Shown one piece after another: positions 1 through 7,467 of a stretch of DNA of 25,857 nt (its first letter is position 1; each line of letters begins with the position of its first letter). The translations under genes were made by a program, and so were the position numbers. The stretch comes from Syntrophaceae bacterium UBA6109 (GTDB lineage: Bacteria > Desulfobacterota > Syntrophia > Syntrophales > UBA6109): assembly GCA_002428445.1 (NCBI GenBank), contig DIWJ01000029.1, positions 1-25,857 of the forward strand, read 5' to 3'. The notes under the pieces were generated by a model. That model was not told the origin of the DNA. It worked only from the letters and a program-made list of their open reading frames with translations, and ran no database searches.

Positions 1-468
1 TAAACAACGCTACTTTATCTCACAAGTAAGGCAATTATCTATAGGAAGCGGATAGGATAACAATTAAATATACTCTGAAAACGATCGGATCAAGCAGTTG
101 AGAAATAAAGGTCCGCATGAACCGGATGAACCTAAAATTACTCGCGACATTGAGTAAAATGTAAATCAGACCTTGTCCGTTCCTTTCGGAACAGATTTTT
201 TCGTACCAGAAGATGGTCGGACAGCTTCAGGATGCAGGCGATACGAGGCGCCGACCCGCGACCTGGAGCTCCCGGACCGTGCAGGTATGTTGACAGGACT
301 TCAAAAGTTCGCTACGCATAAAATCCGCGAAGGTTCATCACACTCCAATCCTCAAGTGTTGAACAGGCGCTCGGCACCGTATAGTCGAGGGCGTCCTTCG
401 ACGAAACCCGTATAGACGGGAAATTCTGATTTTCCGGTTTGTTCGTGCAAGCCAGTAGAGGAACGGCC
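1..468. other. Non-coding leader region at left window edge
   Basis: I see no convincing gene in this stretch. The short open frames here lack a Shine-Dalgarno sequence and look like chance. It holds a weak terminator-like hairpin (179-201), a small hairpin CCCGT-atag-ACGGG (407-420) and two copies of CCGTATAG (377-384 and 408-415) about 60-90 nt ahead of the first gene, which could be part of an operator. A TTGACA hexamer at 290-295 has only a poor -10 partner (TACGCA, 313-318), so I do not call a promoter. No tRNA end or attachment-site duplication is visible, and no integrase lies in the window. Confidence 0.5.
179..201 (+). terminator. Weak intrinsic-terminator-like hairpin
   Basis: A 5-bp stem GTTCC / GGAAC with a tttc loop (179-192) is followed after three bases by six T residues (196-201). 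The stem is short, so this is only a weak terminator candidate. It could end transcription of a gene lying left of the window. Confidence 0.3.
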
Positions 469-1185
469 ATGGGCGCGGAAGAATGGATCGACAAGGTTTC
501 CCTTAAGAAAAAGTGGGGGATCGATGAAGCGAGACTGGTTGAGTTCGTAATGGAAGGCACGCTCACAGCCTACAGAAGGATCGGAGACATCTACTACCGA
601 TTGTTTCTCACGCGAGAAGTCGTTTCCGAGAGGCTTGAATATCGTCACGCCACGAGATGGATGGGACCTCAACCAGTCACTGTCAAATACAGTCAGGACG
701 TCCGTTGGCCGAAGGAGGATGTTGCCAGCTTCTTGAGAACATTTGTCTGGTTCAACAAAATCAATGTCGATGATGCCGAATACGAGAAGAAGATCGATCT
801 TCCCGAAAGACTGCCGGCGGAAAAAAGCGACACGAACGTGAAGGAGGCGGGTCGAAAAGGTGGGAGCAAACGACAGAGAAACCAGGCGATTTTGACGGCT
901 CTTCAGGAGTATTTTGAACAATATCCTCCGATGTCCAATTCGACCAGCGAAGCCATATGTGACACCTTTATGAAAAGATATAATGGGGAATCGAAGGCCT
1001 GCAAGGTAACCGTGAATGGAAACCCGTGGGAAGTGTTTTGTTTAAAAGGGTATGTATTTACACGTTCCGCTGACAGATATGACGGAAAAAGGTCGAAGAA
1101 TATAGAAAGGTCAATCAGAACAGCTACTTTTCTGAGATACATTTCCGACATGAAAAAATCACATTTTTCCAAAAAAACCAGATAA
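469..1185 (+). CDS. Unrecognised prophage-type protein, 238 aa
   Basis: I do not recognise this protein. The ATG at 469 is chosen because AGAGGAA lies just upstream; a TTG ten codons earlier (439) is possible but has no better signal. The N-terminal 40 residues (WIDKVSLKKKWGIDEARLVEFV, then GTLTAYRRIGDIYYRL) have the helix-then-beta look of the small DNA-reading domains common in prophage regulators, but this is only an impression. A basic Gly/Arg/Lys-rich segment sits near residues 130-140 (EAGRKGGSKRQRNQ), and the C-terminus is strongly basic. No membrane segment or signal peptide is visible. It lies upstream of the alpA-primase genes in the same direction and probably belongs to the same element. 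A role in DNA binding or regulation is an inference only. Confidence 0.6.
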   Translation: MGAEEWIDKVSLKKKWGIDEARLVEFVMEGTLTAYRRIGDIYYRLFLTREVVSERLEYRHATRWMGPQPVTVKYSQDVRWPKEDVASFLRTFVWFNKINVDDAEYEKKIDLPERLPAEKSDTNVKEAGRKGGSKRQRNQAILTALQEYFEQYPPMSNSTSEAICDTFMKRYNGESKACKVTVNGNPWEVFCLKGYVFTRSADRYDGKRSKNIERSIRTATFLRYISDMKKSHFSKKTR

Positions 1186-1234
1186 ATCTTTAATCCTTCC
1201 TGATTTCAAATAATTAGCCGGTAAAATATTTTTA

Positions 1235-1267
1235 GTAAGAAGGCGCTTTCTTACGGGAATCAAGCGC
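1235..1267. promoter_or_regulatory. Two overlapping, mutually exclusive hairpins upstream of alpA
   Basis: GTAAGAA (1235-1241) pairs perfectly with TTCTTAC (1248-1254). GCGCTT (1243-1248) can instead pair with AAGCGC (1262-1267). The two stems share bases, so only one can form at a time. A weak -35/-10-like pair (TTTCAA 1204-1209, TATTTT 1227-1232, 17-bp spacer) lies just before them, which would put the first palindrome at the transcription start, a normal place for an operator. It could also be a terminator for a minus-strand transcript, since A/T-rich sequence lies on its left side. Confidence 0.3.
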
Positions 1268-1325
1268 TAACTCTCCCCGAACCTGTGCTTTAGGGTCTTT
1301 CAAAAGAACAACGGAGGACCGAACG

Positions 1326-1592
1326 ATGCAAAGGATACCGGAGAAAGGATGCGACACAGCGGGAAATGCCATCCTACCCGAAACAGGATTCTTACGTCTG
1401 CCAGAAGTCCTGCGAATCTATCCTGTGAGCAAAAGCACCTGGTGGGACCTTATACGCAAAGGGCAAGCCCCCAAGCCCGTCAAATTGTCGCGACGGTGCG
1501 CAGCCTGGAAAGTCGCCGATATTCGTGCGCTGATCGAAAGCCGGACCGATATTTCAGCATCGAAGGAAGATGCATCCGGGCGGACATCTTGA
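1326..1592 (+). CDS. AlpA-family helix-turn-helix regulator, 88 aa
   Basis: This is a small DNA-binding regulator of the AlpA/excisionase type, a family that controls integrase or other genes of prophages and P4-like satellites. Residues about 22-72 carry the typical pattern: FLRLPEVLRIYPVSKSTWW (winged-helix recognition helix), then a turn with KGQAPKPVKLSRR and WKVADIRALIES. The start at 1326 has an excellent Shine-Dalgarno, ACGGAGGACC. The N-terminal 20 residues precede the conserved domain and are probably unstructured. The gene lies 40 nt upstream of the P4-type primase, a common arrangement in deltaproteobacterial integrated elements. Its target could be its own promoter region (see the hairpins at 1235-1267), but that is inferred. 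Confidence 0.85.
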   Translation: MQRIPEKGCDTAGNAILPETGFLRLPEVLRIYPVSKSTWWDLIRKGQAPKPVKLSRRCAAWKVADIRALIESRTDISASKEDASGRTS

Positions 1593-1632
1593 CGGGTTCG
1601 CGACGCCACTTTCTTAAAGGAAGAGACTGCCC

Positions 1633-4122
1633 ATGGGCATGGCGCTGAAGTACCTTTCCGAGGCCGATCGCAAAACGATCGCCCGGGATCTTTTCAATCT
1701 GACGTCAACGGACGAAGAGAAGGGCGAGCTGCACGGCCTCTGTCCTCTCCACCAGGAGACCCGTCCGTCCTTCAGCTACAATTTCAAGAAAGACCAGTAC
1801 CACTGCTTGTCCTGCGGCGCCGATGGCGATCTTGTTCGCCTGTGGTCCGAAGTTCACGGCCACGGCCGGAAGGAGGGCTTCAAGGCGTTCTGCGAAACTT
1901 TTCACGTCGATCCTGGAAAGCACAGTCAGAGTCGAGCGCCGGCGGCGAGGGGCAGGGGAGACGGACCTCAGGACCGGACTCCCGATCTCGAATGGGCCTG
2001 GGAGAAATTTCCGCCCTTGCCGGCGGACTGGGTTGCAGGCCTGGAGAAGACGCGCGGCTGGTCCCAACGCTGGATCGAGATCCTCGATCTGAAACTGCAG
2101 ACATTCTATCGGGACAAATCCGGCGGCCTCCGGCCCGTGAAGGATCCGGACCGCGTTGCCATCCCCATACGGGACATCAACGGTCGTCTCGTCAATATAC
2201 GCCTCTGGCGGCCGACCGGAGAACCTCCGAAGATCATTTCCTGGGCGAAGCAAACGGGCGCATCGAGGCTTTTTCCCGCCCGGGTACAGGATAAAGGGAC
2301 GAAGGAAGGCGACAACGAGGTGTCCGAGACCATACTCCTCTGTGAAGGCGAATCGGACACGATCTGCGCCCTGTCCCATGGATTCAATGCCATCACGCAG
2401 ACGACCAAGCTCGCCGGCTGGCCGGACGACCATCTGGCCGCATTCAAAGACAGAGACGTTGTCGTCGCCTACGACGCCGATCTGCCCGGCTTGAAATATG
2501 TTGATTCCGCCGCCCGGAACCTTGCGGGTGTCGCCCGTTCGATCAAGATCTTGACCTGGCCGGATTTCATGGGACGTCAACCGGACGGGACATGGCCGGC
2601 GAAACACGGAGAAGACCTTACGGACTTTTTCGTGAAGCACGGAAAAAAGGCGGAAGATCTCCTCGATCTCGTGAAGGCATCACAGCCGTTCGATTTATCC
2701 CAGGGATCTCCGTCATTTTCTCCGACGTTTTCTCCGACATCTTCATCTTCACCACCATCATCAACATCATCACCATCACCAGCAGTTACATCAGCACCAT
2801 CTACCGCCTCGGCCGGGATACAGCAGTTCTTCGAATATGGCCTCAATAAACGCTATTCCTTCAAGCCGCGATTGCTTGCCGAGAAGATCCTGAAAGACCT
2901 CACCCTGATGTCGGATCCGGGAACGGGTCTCCTGTACCAGTGGAACGGAAGATTCTGGGAGATTCTCGACGAGGGTCACATCAAGGCAATGGCGATCCGC
3001 TATCTGGAAAACGAAGCCCAGAAGAGCCGCGTGGAGGATGCCGTCTATCAGGTCTGGAACCTGGCTACGATCCCCTGCGGACGGATGGTGAACGACAGAC
3101 TCGATTGGATCAGCCTGCAGAACGGCATGCTGAATTTCATGACCTTCGAGATGGCGCCGCACGATCCCGATTTCTATTGCACGTATGCCTTGCCGGTTTC
3201 CTTCAATCCGGATTCGGAGGAACGGTGCGACCTATGGGAAAGATTCCTCGAAATGAACATCCAGACGCCGGTAGCCATCGCCCAGGCCCAGGAGTTTGCC
3301 GGATACTGCCTTGTCCGCCATACCCGGTTCGAAAAATGCCTCTTTTTGCTGGGACCGGGCCGGGACGGCAAAAGCACCTTTATGAAGGTCCTGAAGGAGC
3401 TCGTGGGCGACGTCAACTGCGCCGCCGTGAGCTTTCCCGATCTGGAGAACGAATTCCATCGGTCGAGCCTCTATAACAAGCTGCTCAATATCAGCACGGA
3501 GATCGGCGGTCAGGCGATTGAGTCGCCCTATTTCAAGGCGATTACATCCGGCGACCCCATCAATGCGGCCTTCAAACACCGGGACGCCTTCACCTTCTCC
3601 CCCTACTGCAAGCTCATCTTCGCCGGAAACATGCTTCCCCGGGTCAAGGACAACAGCGATGCCTATTTCCAGCGCGTCCTGCCGATCCAGTTCAAAAGGC
3701 AATATCTGGAGGGCGACCCGGCACGGGATACCGAACTCCTGGGGAAGCTCAAAAGCGAACTATCCGAGATCTTCTACTGGGCGCTCTGCGGCTTGAAACG
3801 GCTGACGGATCAGAAGCGGTTCACGGACTGCGAGGAAACACGCACCCTGTTGATGGGATACCGGCGATCCAATAATCCGATCCTCTGCTATGTCGAGGAC
3901 GAATGCATCCTGGGCGCCGACAAGGAGGTGGCCAGGGCGGATATCTATTCGAGCTATCGCAAATATTGCTCCGGGAACGGTTACCTGCCCGTGAATCGGG
4001 AGAACTTTTTCCGGGAGCTTTATGCGGCGGTAAACAACCTCAACATCTACAGGCCGAGATGGGCAAAGAATCGCGATCGAGTTTTGCAGGGCATTGCCCT
4101 GCGGGAGGGAGAGCAACCATGA
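1633..4122 (+). CDS. P4-type phage/plasmid primase-helicase, 829 aa
   Basis: A single polypeptide that primes and unwinds DNA to replicate an integrated element, like the P4 alpha protein. In order: a CHC2 zinc finger (C37, H40, C58, C61), a TOPRIM primase core (E238 in CEGES; D281 and D283 in YDADLPG), a Ser/Thr/Pro-rich linker (about 353-394), then a D5_N-like region and an SF3 helicase. The helicase shows Walker A GPGRDGKST (574-582), an acidic motif NISTEIGG (about 619-626), and the sensor region LIFAGNMLPRVKDNSDAYFQR ending in the arginine finger. AAGGAAG lies about 9 nt before the ATG at 1633; a second ATG two codons later is possible. All catalytic motifs look intact. Its stop overlaps the start of the next gene. 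The iteron-like repeats 400 nt downstream (4520-4773) are its likely binding site, by analogy with P4. Confidence 0.93.
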   Translation: MGMALKYLSEADRKTIARDLFNLTSTDEEKGELHGLCPLHQETRPSFSYNFKKDQYHCLSCGADGDLVRLWSEVHGHGRKEGFKAFCETFHVDPGKHSQSRAPAARGRGDGPQDRTPDLEWAWEKFPPLPADWVAGLEKTRGWSQRWIEILDLKLQTFYRDKSGGLRPVKDPDRVAIPIRDINGRLVNIRLWRPTGEPPKIISWAKQTGASRLFPARVQDKGTKEGDNEVSETILLCEGESDTICALSHGFNAITQTTKLAGWPDDHLAAFKDRDVVVAYDADLPGLKYVDSAARNLAGVARSIKILTWPDFMGRQPDGTWPAKHGEDLTDFFVKHGKKAEDLLDLVKASQPFDLSQGSPSFSPTFSPTSSSSPPSSTSSPSPAVTSAPSTASAGIQQFFEYGLNKRYSFKPRLLAEKILKDLTLMSDPGTGLLYQWNGRFWEILDEGHIKAMAIRYLENEAQKSRVEDAVYQVWNLATIPCGRMVNDRLDWISLQNGMLNFMTFEMAPHDPDFYCTYALPVSFNPDSEERCDLWERFLEMNIQTPVAIAQAQEFAGYCLVRHTRFEKCLFLLGPGRDGKSTFMKVLKELVGDVNCAAVSFPDLENEFHRSSLYNKLLNISTEIGGQAIESPYFKAITSGDPINAAFKHRDAFTFSPYCKLIFAGNMLPRVKDNSDAYFQRVLPIQFKRQYLEGDPARDTELLGKLKSELSEIFYWALCGLKRLTDQKRFTDCEETRTLLMGYRRSNNPILCYVEDECILGADKEVARADIYSSYRKYCSGNGYLPVNRENFFRELYAAVNNLNIYRPRWAKNRDRVLQGIALREGEQP
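2716..2802 (+). repeat. Trinucleotide-rich low-complexity tract inside primase
   Basis: The linker between the TOPRIM and helicase halves is coded by near-repeats: TTTTCTCCGAC occurs twice, followed by runs of TCA/ATC triplets. The result is a Ser/Pro/Thr-rich flexible peptide. Because the unit is three bases, slippage would change linker length without breaking the frame. Confidence 0.7.
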
Positions 4123-4388
4123 TGGGACCGCAAATTACCCGGGATGAGATCTATGACGCCGTCAAAGAAGTGGGCGAGGGCTCGATAGACGATATCGCCG
4201 ATGCGTTGATCGGAAAGCAGCGGTTTACGCGGGAGCACTATGTGTCCACCGCTCACTGCTACGTTGCCGCAGCCCTGGTCGTCCTGCACAGGGAGGGACG
4301 GATCCGCATCTGCCGCATCGAGAGGAGAACGCAGAACAACCGGTGGAAGGCTCGTAAGATCTGGGCCGTTTCCGAGGGTGGGAAGTAA
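4119..4388 (+). CDS. Small winged-helix-like protein, 89 aa
   Basis: The start ATG (4119) overlaps the primase stop in an ATGA junction and has a strong Shine-Dalgarno, GGGAGGGAG, inside the end of the primase gene, so the two are translationally coupled. The sequence has the rhythm of a winged helix: TRDEIYDAVKEVGEGSIDDIADAL as helices 1-2, a helix with TAHCYVAAALVVLHREGRI as the recognition part, and a basic wing (RIERRTQNNRWKARKIWAV). A DNA-binding helper or regulator of replication fits its position between the primase and the putative origin. No specific family is recognised. An alternative start at the next codon (4122) changes only one residue. Confidence 0.75.
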   Translation: MMGPQITRDEIYDAVKEVGEGSIDDIADALIGKQRFTREHYVSTAHCYVAAALVVLHREGRIRICRIERRTQNNRWKARKIWAVSEGGK

Positions 4389-4420
4389 AGAACAAAGAGA
4401 CGGGACGAACCGACGGAGAG

Positions 4421-4564
4421 ATGGCCTTTCGTTTCGACTTGTTCCCCGCATCCCCCTGTCAACGACGGGCGCGGGCCAGAAATGATTACTATGCCGAGAA
4501 TGCTTCAGAGATGGGCCAGGCGGTCCAAAAGCGGTCCAGGCGAAAGACGGGAAAACGGCAATGA
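4421..4564 (+). CDS. Possible small basic protein, 47 aa
   Basis: This is an uncertain small ORF 32 nt after the winged-helix gene. It begins MAFRFDLFPASPC and ends in a very basic tail (KRSRRKTGKRQ). GGAG lies only two bases before the ATG, closer than usual. Unlike the overlapping frames it is not low-complexity, but its 3' part runs through the first two GGTCCA repeats, so it may be chance. Only conservation in related elements would settle it. Confidence 0.25.
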   Translation: MAFRFDLFPASPCQRRARARNDYYAENASEMGQAVQKRSRRKTGKRQ

Positions 4565-4773
4565 AAATGCTGTGGTCCATGTGGTCCATGCAAAATCCTA
4601 CCTATCGCACGTGCGCACGGTTCTTTCTCCATTCCCTATTCCTCTCCGCTTCTTCATCTTTGTTTTCTATTGTCCATTTTATAGAAAAAAACATGGACCA
4701 CATGGACCATTCAATACCGGGGCAGGTTTCCGAAGGACGTTCGCATGGACCAGCGATGGACCACATGGACCGG
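4520..4773. repeat. Iteron-like array GGTCCA/TGGACC; candidate replication origin
   Basis: Nine copies of a 6-bp motif lie within about 250 bp: GGTCCA at 4522, 4533, 4574 and 4583, then the reverse complement TGGACC at 4694, 4703, 4746, 4757 and 4766. Starts within groups are 9 or 11 bp apart, about one helical turn. The core pair forms a perfect 18-bp inverted repeat (4573-4590 versus 4692-4709). Between the two oppositely facing groups lies an A+T-rich, pyrimidine-rich segment suited to unwinding. P4-type alpha primases bind iterons at their origin, so this is a plausible origin for the primase coded just upstream. The origin role is inferred; the repeats are seen directly. Confidence 0.75.
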
Positions 4774-5088
4774 CGGCAGAGGAGCGGGTCCTTCCTGGAG
4801 GTCGATCGTATACGGAACGCAGACCCGCAAGGAATCGCTACATTGGGGAAAAATACCGGAACGGAAAACAGAACAGGATGTAAAGAACGGCAATATCCCC
4901 GGAAAAGGTTCCAATAGCCGATTTCTTGGGTGAAACGGTGTCTATTGGCAAAAGGTCGGCTCTTCACATACAAGAGGAGCGAAAGACATTCCGGGGGAAC
5001 GATCACAGAGAAGGAGCCGGCACGGGACGCAGGGTGCCGAAGCAATCTGCCATTCGCACAGCTTCCATATCATCGTGGAGGACAGGAC

Positions 5089-5868
5089 ATGGATCAGGAA
5101 AAAATCACGACACTTATCGAGGTCGCCGGTCAGGAGGACCAGATCAAGCTCAAGGTCCTCCATAACGCCGTCATCAAATGCATACAGGATTACCGAACCG
5201 AGTCGACATCGTCCCGCTTGAACGATTGGCAGAAGGCGGAGACCGCCTTGGATGCCTTCGTCGCGGAGCTGTGGTCGAAGCATTTCGGCAAGGGGGAATC
5301 CCTGCCGAATGCCCTTGCCGTCGTCGATTGGCTGAACGGACAGGGATGGAAGATCAGAAAGACGACGATCTACCAGCACCGGAAGGAAGGGAAGATCAAG
5401 CCGACGGCCGACGGCACATTCCCGATCGAGGATGTGGAGAAGTACGCATCCATGTACCTGAAGCGCAAGGATGGAACGGGATCGGGCAAGCTGGACAGGA
5501 TTCAACAGGAAAAGCTCTTTGCAGAGACGGAAAAGTCGAGGGCACAGGCGAAGCACTGGATCACGAAGGAACGGATCCTCTCCGGATCGTTCGTTCCGAA
5601 GGACCTCTTCGAGCGGGAACTGACCAAGAGGGCGATTCTCTTTCGGAACGATCTTGAGATCTTTGCCCGGTCCGAGGCTGCCGGAATCGCCAATTTGATC
5701 AAAGGTGACGTCAATCTGATTCCTGAGCTGACGGAGTACATGCTCGGAAAGTTCGAGGATATGATGGACCGCTATGCCCAGGAAAGGGAGTTCAAGGTGC
5801 AGCTGCCGCCCCAGGCGGACGAGCTCGACGCGACACGGGACGAAGACGACGAAGAGGAAACGGCATGA
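5089..5868 (+). CDS. Phage terminase small subunit, Nu1-like, 259 aa
   Basis: This is probably the DNA-recognition subunit of a headful/cos-type packaging terminase. Residues about 72-125 form a winged-helix domain like lambda Nu1: ALAVVDWLNGQGWKIRKTTIYQHRKEGKI, then FPIEDVEKYASMYL. A charged helical stretch follows (KLDRIQQEKLFAETEKSRAQAKHWITKERIL, about 134-164), then KDLFERELTKRAILFRNDLE, the typical Nu1-like middle. The C-terminal tail is very acidic (DELDATRDEDDEEE). The ATG at 5089 is chosen for its GTGGAGGACAGG ribosome site; a longer frame opening at 4930 adds 53 residues of poor composition. The large-subunit remnant begins in the ATGA overlap with its stop, the normal order of terminase genes. 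With its partner destroyed, this gene probably no longer functions in packaging. Confidence 0.7.
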   Translation: MDQEKITTLIEVAGQEDQIKLKVLHNAVIKCIQDYRTESTSSRLNDWQKAETALDAFVAELWSKHFGKGESLPNALAVVDWLNGQGWKIRKTTIYQHRKEGKIKPTADGTFPIEDVEKYASMYLKRKDGTGSGKLDRIQQEKLFAETEKSRAQAKHWITKERILSGSFVPKDLFERELTKRAILFRNDLEIFARSEAAGIANLIKGDVNLIPELTEYMLGKFEDMMDRYAQEREFKVQLPPQADELDATRDEDDEEETA

Positions 5869-6120
5869 AGCAAGCTGCTCCGTGCCTGACGGAATCTATG
5901 CATGATCCCGGAAACGTCTTTTTTACAGAAGGTGAGCTGCGTGTCTTCGGGTGATGAGAAAAGATTTCGATTTCCAGTTGGCGGAGCCTGTCGGGTTGTC
6001 ACAAATGGCCCCAGGACATGACCCTGGTGGGGCGATTTCACACCTTATCTAGTCGAGCTGCTGGATATCATCGATCAACCTGCAGATGCCTCAAGGTCGT
6101 CATACACTGGTGCCTGGAAT
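5865..6120 (+). pseudogene. Broken terminase large subunit (GpA/TerL-like), N-terminal remnant
   Basis: The frame opens with an ATG overlapping the terminase small-subunit stop (ATGA) and reads MKQAAPCLTES...FFTEGELRVFG before two consecutive TGA codons (5952-5957). Still in that frame, EKISISSW follows (5958-5981). After a frame change, RVVTNGP (5992-6012), a TGA (6019), then PWWGDFTPYLVELLDIID (6022-6075) can be read. Joined together these match the usual N-terminus of GpA-type terminases: an ISxxxWAE stretch, then RVVTxGPxxGPW and TPYLVExMD. No Walker A or nuclease segment follows, so only the first 80 or so codons survive. This shows the prophage is defective. An open frame continues to 6255 but no longer resembles terminase. 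Confidence 0.65.
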
Positions 6121-6534
6121 GGAGGGAAGCGAGATACCGCGGAGCCCCTTTTGTTTCTTCAATTCCATGAATTCAAAAATCCCTTTATTCCTGACGGCGC
6201 ACCACAAGATTACAAATACCCATCCGTACATTGGCTGATCGGGTCGAATCAATGATGACGGAGTGAAACGTGCACGTCTTCACCATGATGTTACGCTAAG
6301 AGCGCTGTAACCACAACTTTCTGAAGTCGGCAAAATGGAGAGTCTGATTCACATACGGATTCACATGCTTGATTTCAAATGAAAATGGTGACAGGATACT
6401 TTTTCACATCGAGAGAACAGTTTTTCCCTTTGGCCGGTCAGGCGTGTTTTGTGTCGATCCATATAAGACGCCGTGATGAGAACCATGTTTATCCACAATT
6501 GATGGTTGGAATCTTTGTTGGCTGAGAGAAAGGT
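6121..6534. other. Non-coding stretch between terminase remnant and HNH-like gene
   Basis: An open frame continuing from the terminase remnant ends at 6255; its last 45 codons look like nothing known and probably are decayed or foreign sequence. From 6256 to 6534 I find no credible gene. A perfect DnaA-box consensus, TTATCCACA, occurs at 6489-6497, but it stands alone. This stretch is probably the junction where the prophage structural genes were lost. Confidence 0.4.
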
Positions 6535-7032
6535 ATGTCTGAGAAGTGCTCAATTTGCGGCTGCCATCTTCATAGAAAGAGTGAGACCTATGCTCTTCCA
6601 ACCGCCGAAGGCCGATCTCACGCGTCAAAACACCACTTCGTAGCGGAGCGATTCTATGGACGCTCCGGCAACCGGCGCGGAACGCAGAGAGATAAGATAT
6701 TTCCCAGATGTACCTGGGGCGTAGAAGGTGAGACCACGCTGCTCTGTTACGATTGCCATGAAGAGCTCTTGCACAATCCGATTTTCCTTCCTGAAGACAT
6801 TGAAAGCCTTGCTACCCTTGTCAAGAGGCGTGGTCTCCAAGAAGACATAAAGACCGAATCAAAGGATAGGATCGCTGGAAGAATAATGCTCCTTCATGAG
6901 ATCATCCAACGCGGGATTCTGGAATTGAAGAAGGAGCCAGACAGCCAACAAAGGCATGCGCAGGATCGGCAAAGAACGCCGGTTGCCGACCAGTTATGCT
7001 CAGCGTTGGCAACAATTGCTGAGGAGAAATGA
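6535..7032 (+). CDS. HNH/treble-clef-like zinc protein, 165 aa
   Basis: The N-terminal half has paired cysteine and histidine motifs of an HNH-type (treble-clef) nuclease fold: C5 and C8 in CSIC, histidines H33-H34 in SKHHFVAERF, then C71, C74 and H75 in CYDCHEELLHNP with H80 close behind. Such domains bind zinc and often cut DNA with one metal ion, but nuclease activity here is inferred. Residues 85-130 are helical (PEDIESLATLVKRRGLQED and RIMLLHEIIQRGI); the tail is polar. GAGAAAGG sits immediately before the ATG. The next gene begins 1 nt after its stop, so both are made together. HNH proteins are common beside phage terminases, so it may be prophage cargo, or it may belong with the helicase that follows. 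Confidence 0.7.
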   Translation: MSEKCSICGCHLHRKSETYALPTAEGRSHASKHHFVAERFYGRSGNRRGTQRDKIFPRCTWGVEGETTLLCYDCHEELLHNPIFLPEDIESLATLVKRRGLQEDIKTESKDRIAGRIMLLHEIIQRGILELKKEPDSQQRHAQDRQRTPVADQLCSALATIAEEK

Positions 7033-7033
7033 A

Positions 7034-7393
7034 ATGGAAAGACGAAATCCAGCAGGCGCAGCAAGCGCGACTTATCGGAAGGCTGTGAACAAGATAGCAG
7101 ACGCTCTCCAGATAGAACCTCTGCATACAAGATACCCAAGCGAGGACTTAGATTTTCACGCTGACCAGATTGACGAAGAATCGAAAAACCGCGCGCTAAA
7201 GATGTACCGTAAAGGCTTGAGAAGAGGCTTCATCAATGCTTGTGACGCAATCCTGAAGGGTGATCTTGAACTGAAGGATAAGACTCTATACGCACCGAAA
7301 AAGGTCGCGATTTCCGTGAAAATAAAGTTCAAAAGTGAAAAGTGGAGGAGCGAGGAGTTCGTATTTACCGCCAAAGAGTTGGAGTTCAAATGA
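7034..7393 (+). CDS. Unrecognised small basic protein, 119 aa
   Basis: I do not recognise this protein. The ATG at 7034 is 1 nt past the HNH-like gene stop, with GAGGAG in the end of that gene as ribosome site. The first 75 residues are helical and basic (YRKAVNKIADALQ, then KNRALKMYRKGLRRGFINACDAIL). The last 40 (KTLYAPKKVAISVKIKFKSEKWRSEEFVFTAKELEF) alternate like beta strands. No cysteine motif, signal peptide or membrane segment is visible. Tight spacing suggests it works with the HNH-like protein. A longer frame from 6956 is rejected because it would overlap that gene with no ribosome site. Confidence 0.6.
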   Translation: MERRNPAGAASATYRKAVNKIADALQIEPLHTRYPSEDLDFHADQIDEESKNRALKMYRKGLRRGFINACDAILKGDLELKDKTLYAPKKVAISVKIKFKSEKWRSEEFVFTAKELEFK

Positions 7394-7467
7394 TATTTTA
7401 GCGAGGCATTCCAGTGGATAAGCGAAGAAAGGTGCTCGCTTGAATAAGAGATAACAGAAGGATGGCC

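Larger units (their letters stand above)
4389..5088. other. 700-nt mostly non-coding region with iterons, between primase operon and terminase
   Basis: Apart from one possible 47-codon ORF (4421-4564), nothing here reads as a real gene. Longer open frames in 4482-4917 translate to low-complexity runs (WSMWSM, MDHMDH, HGPHGP) that simply reflect the DNA repeats. The region carries the GGTCCA/TGGACC repeat array (4520-4773), a 10-bp palindrome CGCACGTGCG (4606-4615) and a pyrimidine-rich A+T-rich stretch (about 4620-4690). The last 200 nt before the terminase gene show no clear signal. Confidence 0.6.

Noticed and set aside
352..921. 189-codon minus-strand open frame over the first gene
   Set aside because: It overlaps the plus-strand gene at 469-1185, which has a good ribosome site and lies in line with alpA and the primase. 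The minus frame has no ribosome site or recognisable motif.
1705..2640. 311-codon minus-strand open frame
   Set aside because: It is an antisense shadow of the primase, whose zinc-finger and TOPRIM motifs are intact on the plus strand.
4520..4773. CRISPR array
   Set aside because: The repeats are 6-18 bp, change orientation and have 9-11-bp or irregular spacing, with no spacer-repeat periodicity and no cas genes.
4482..4917. Two overlapping open frames of 133 and 118 codons
   Set aside because: Their translations are low-complexity (WSMWSM, MDHMDH, HGPHGP) and come directly from the GGTCCA/TGGACC repeats, so they are by-products of the repeat array.
6535..7393. Toxin-antitoxin pair
   Set aside because: Two small tightly linked genes suggested it, but neither protein carries a toxin or antitoxin motif I know; the first is better explained as an HNH-like zinc protein.
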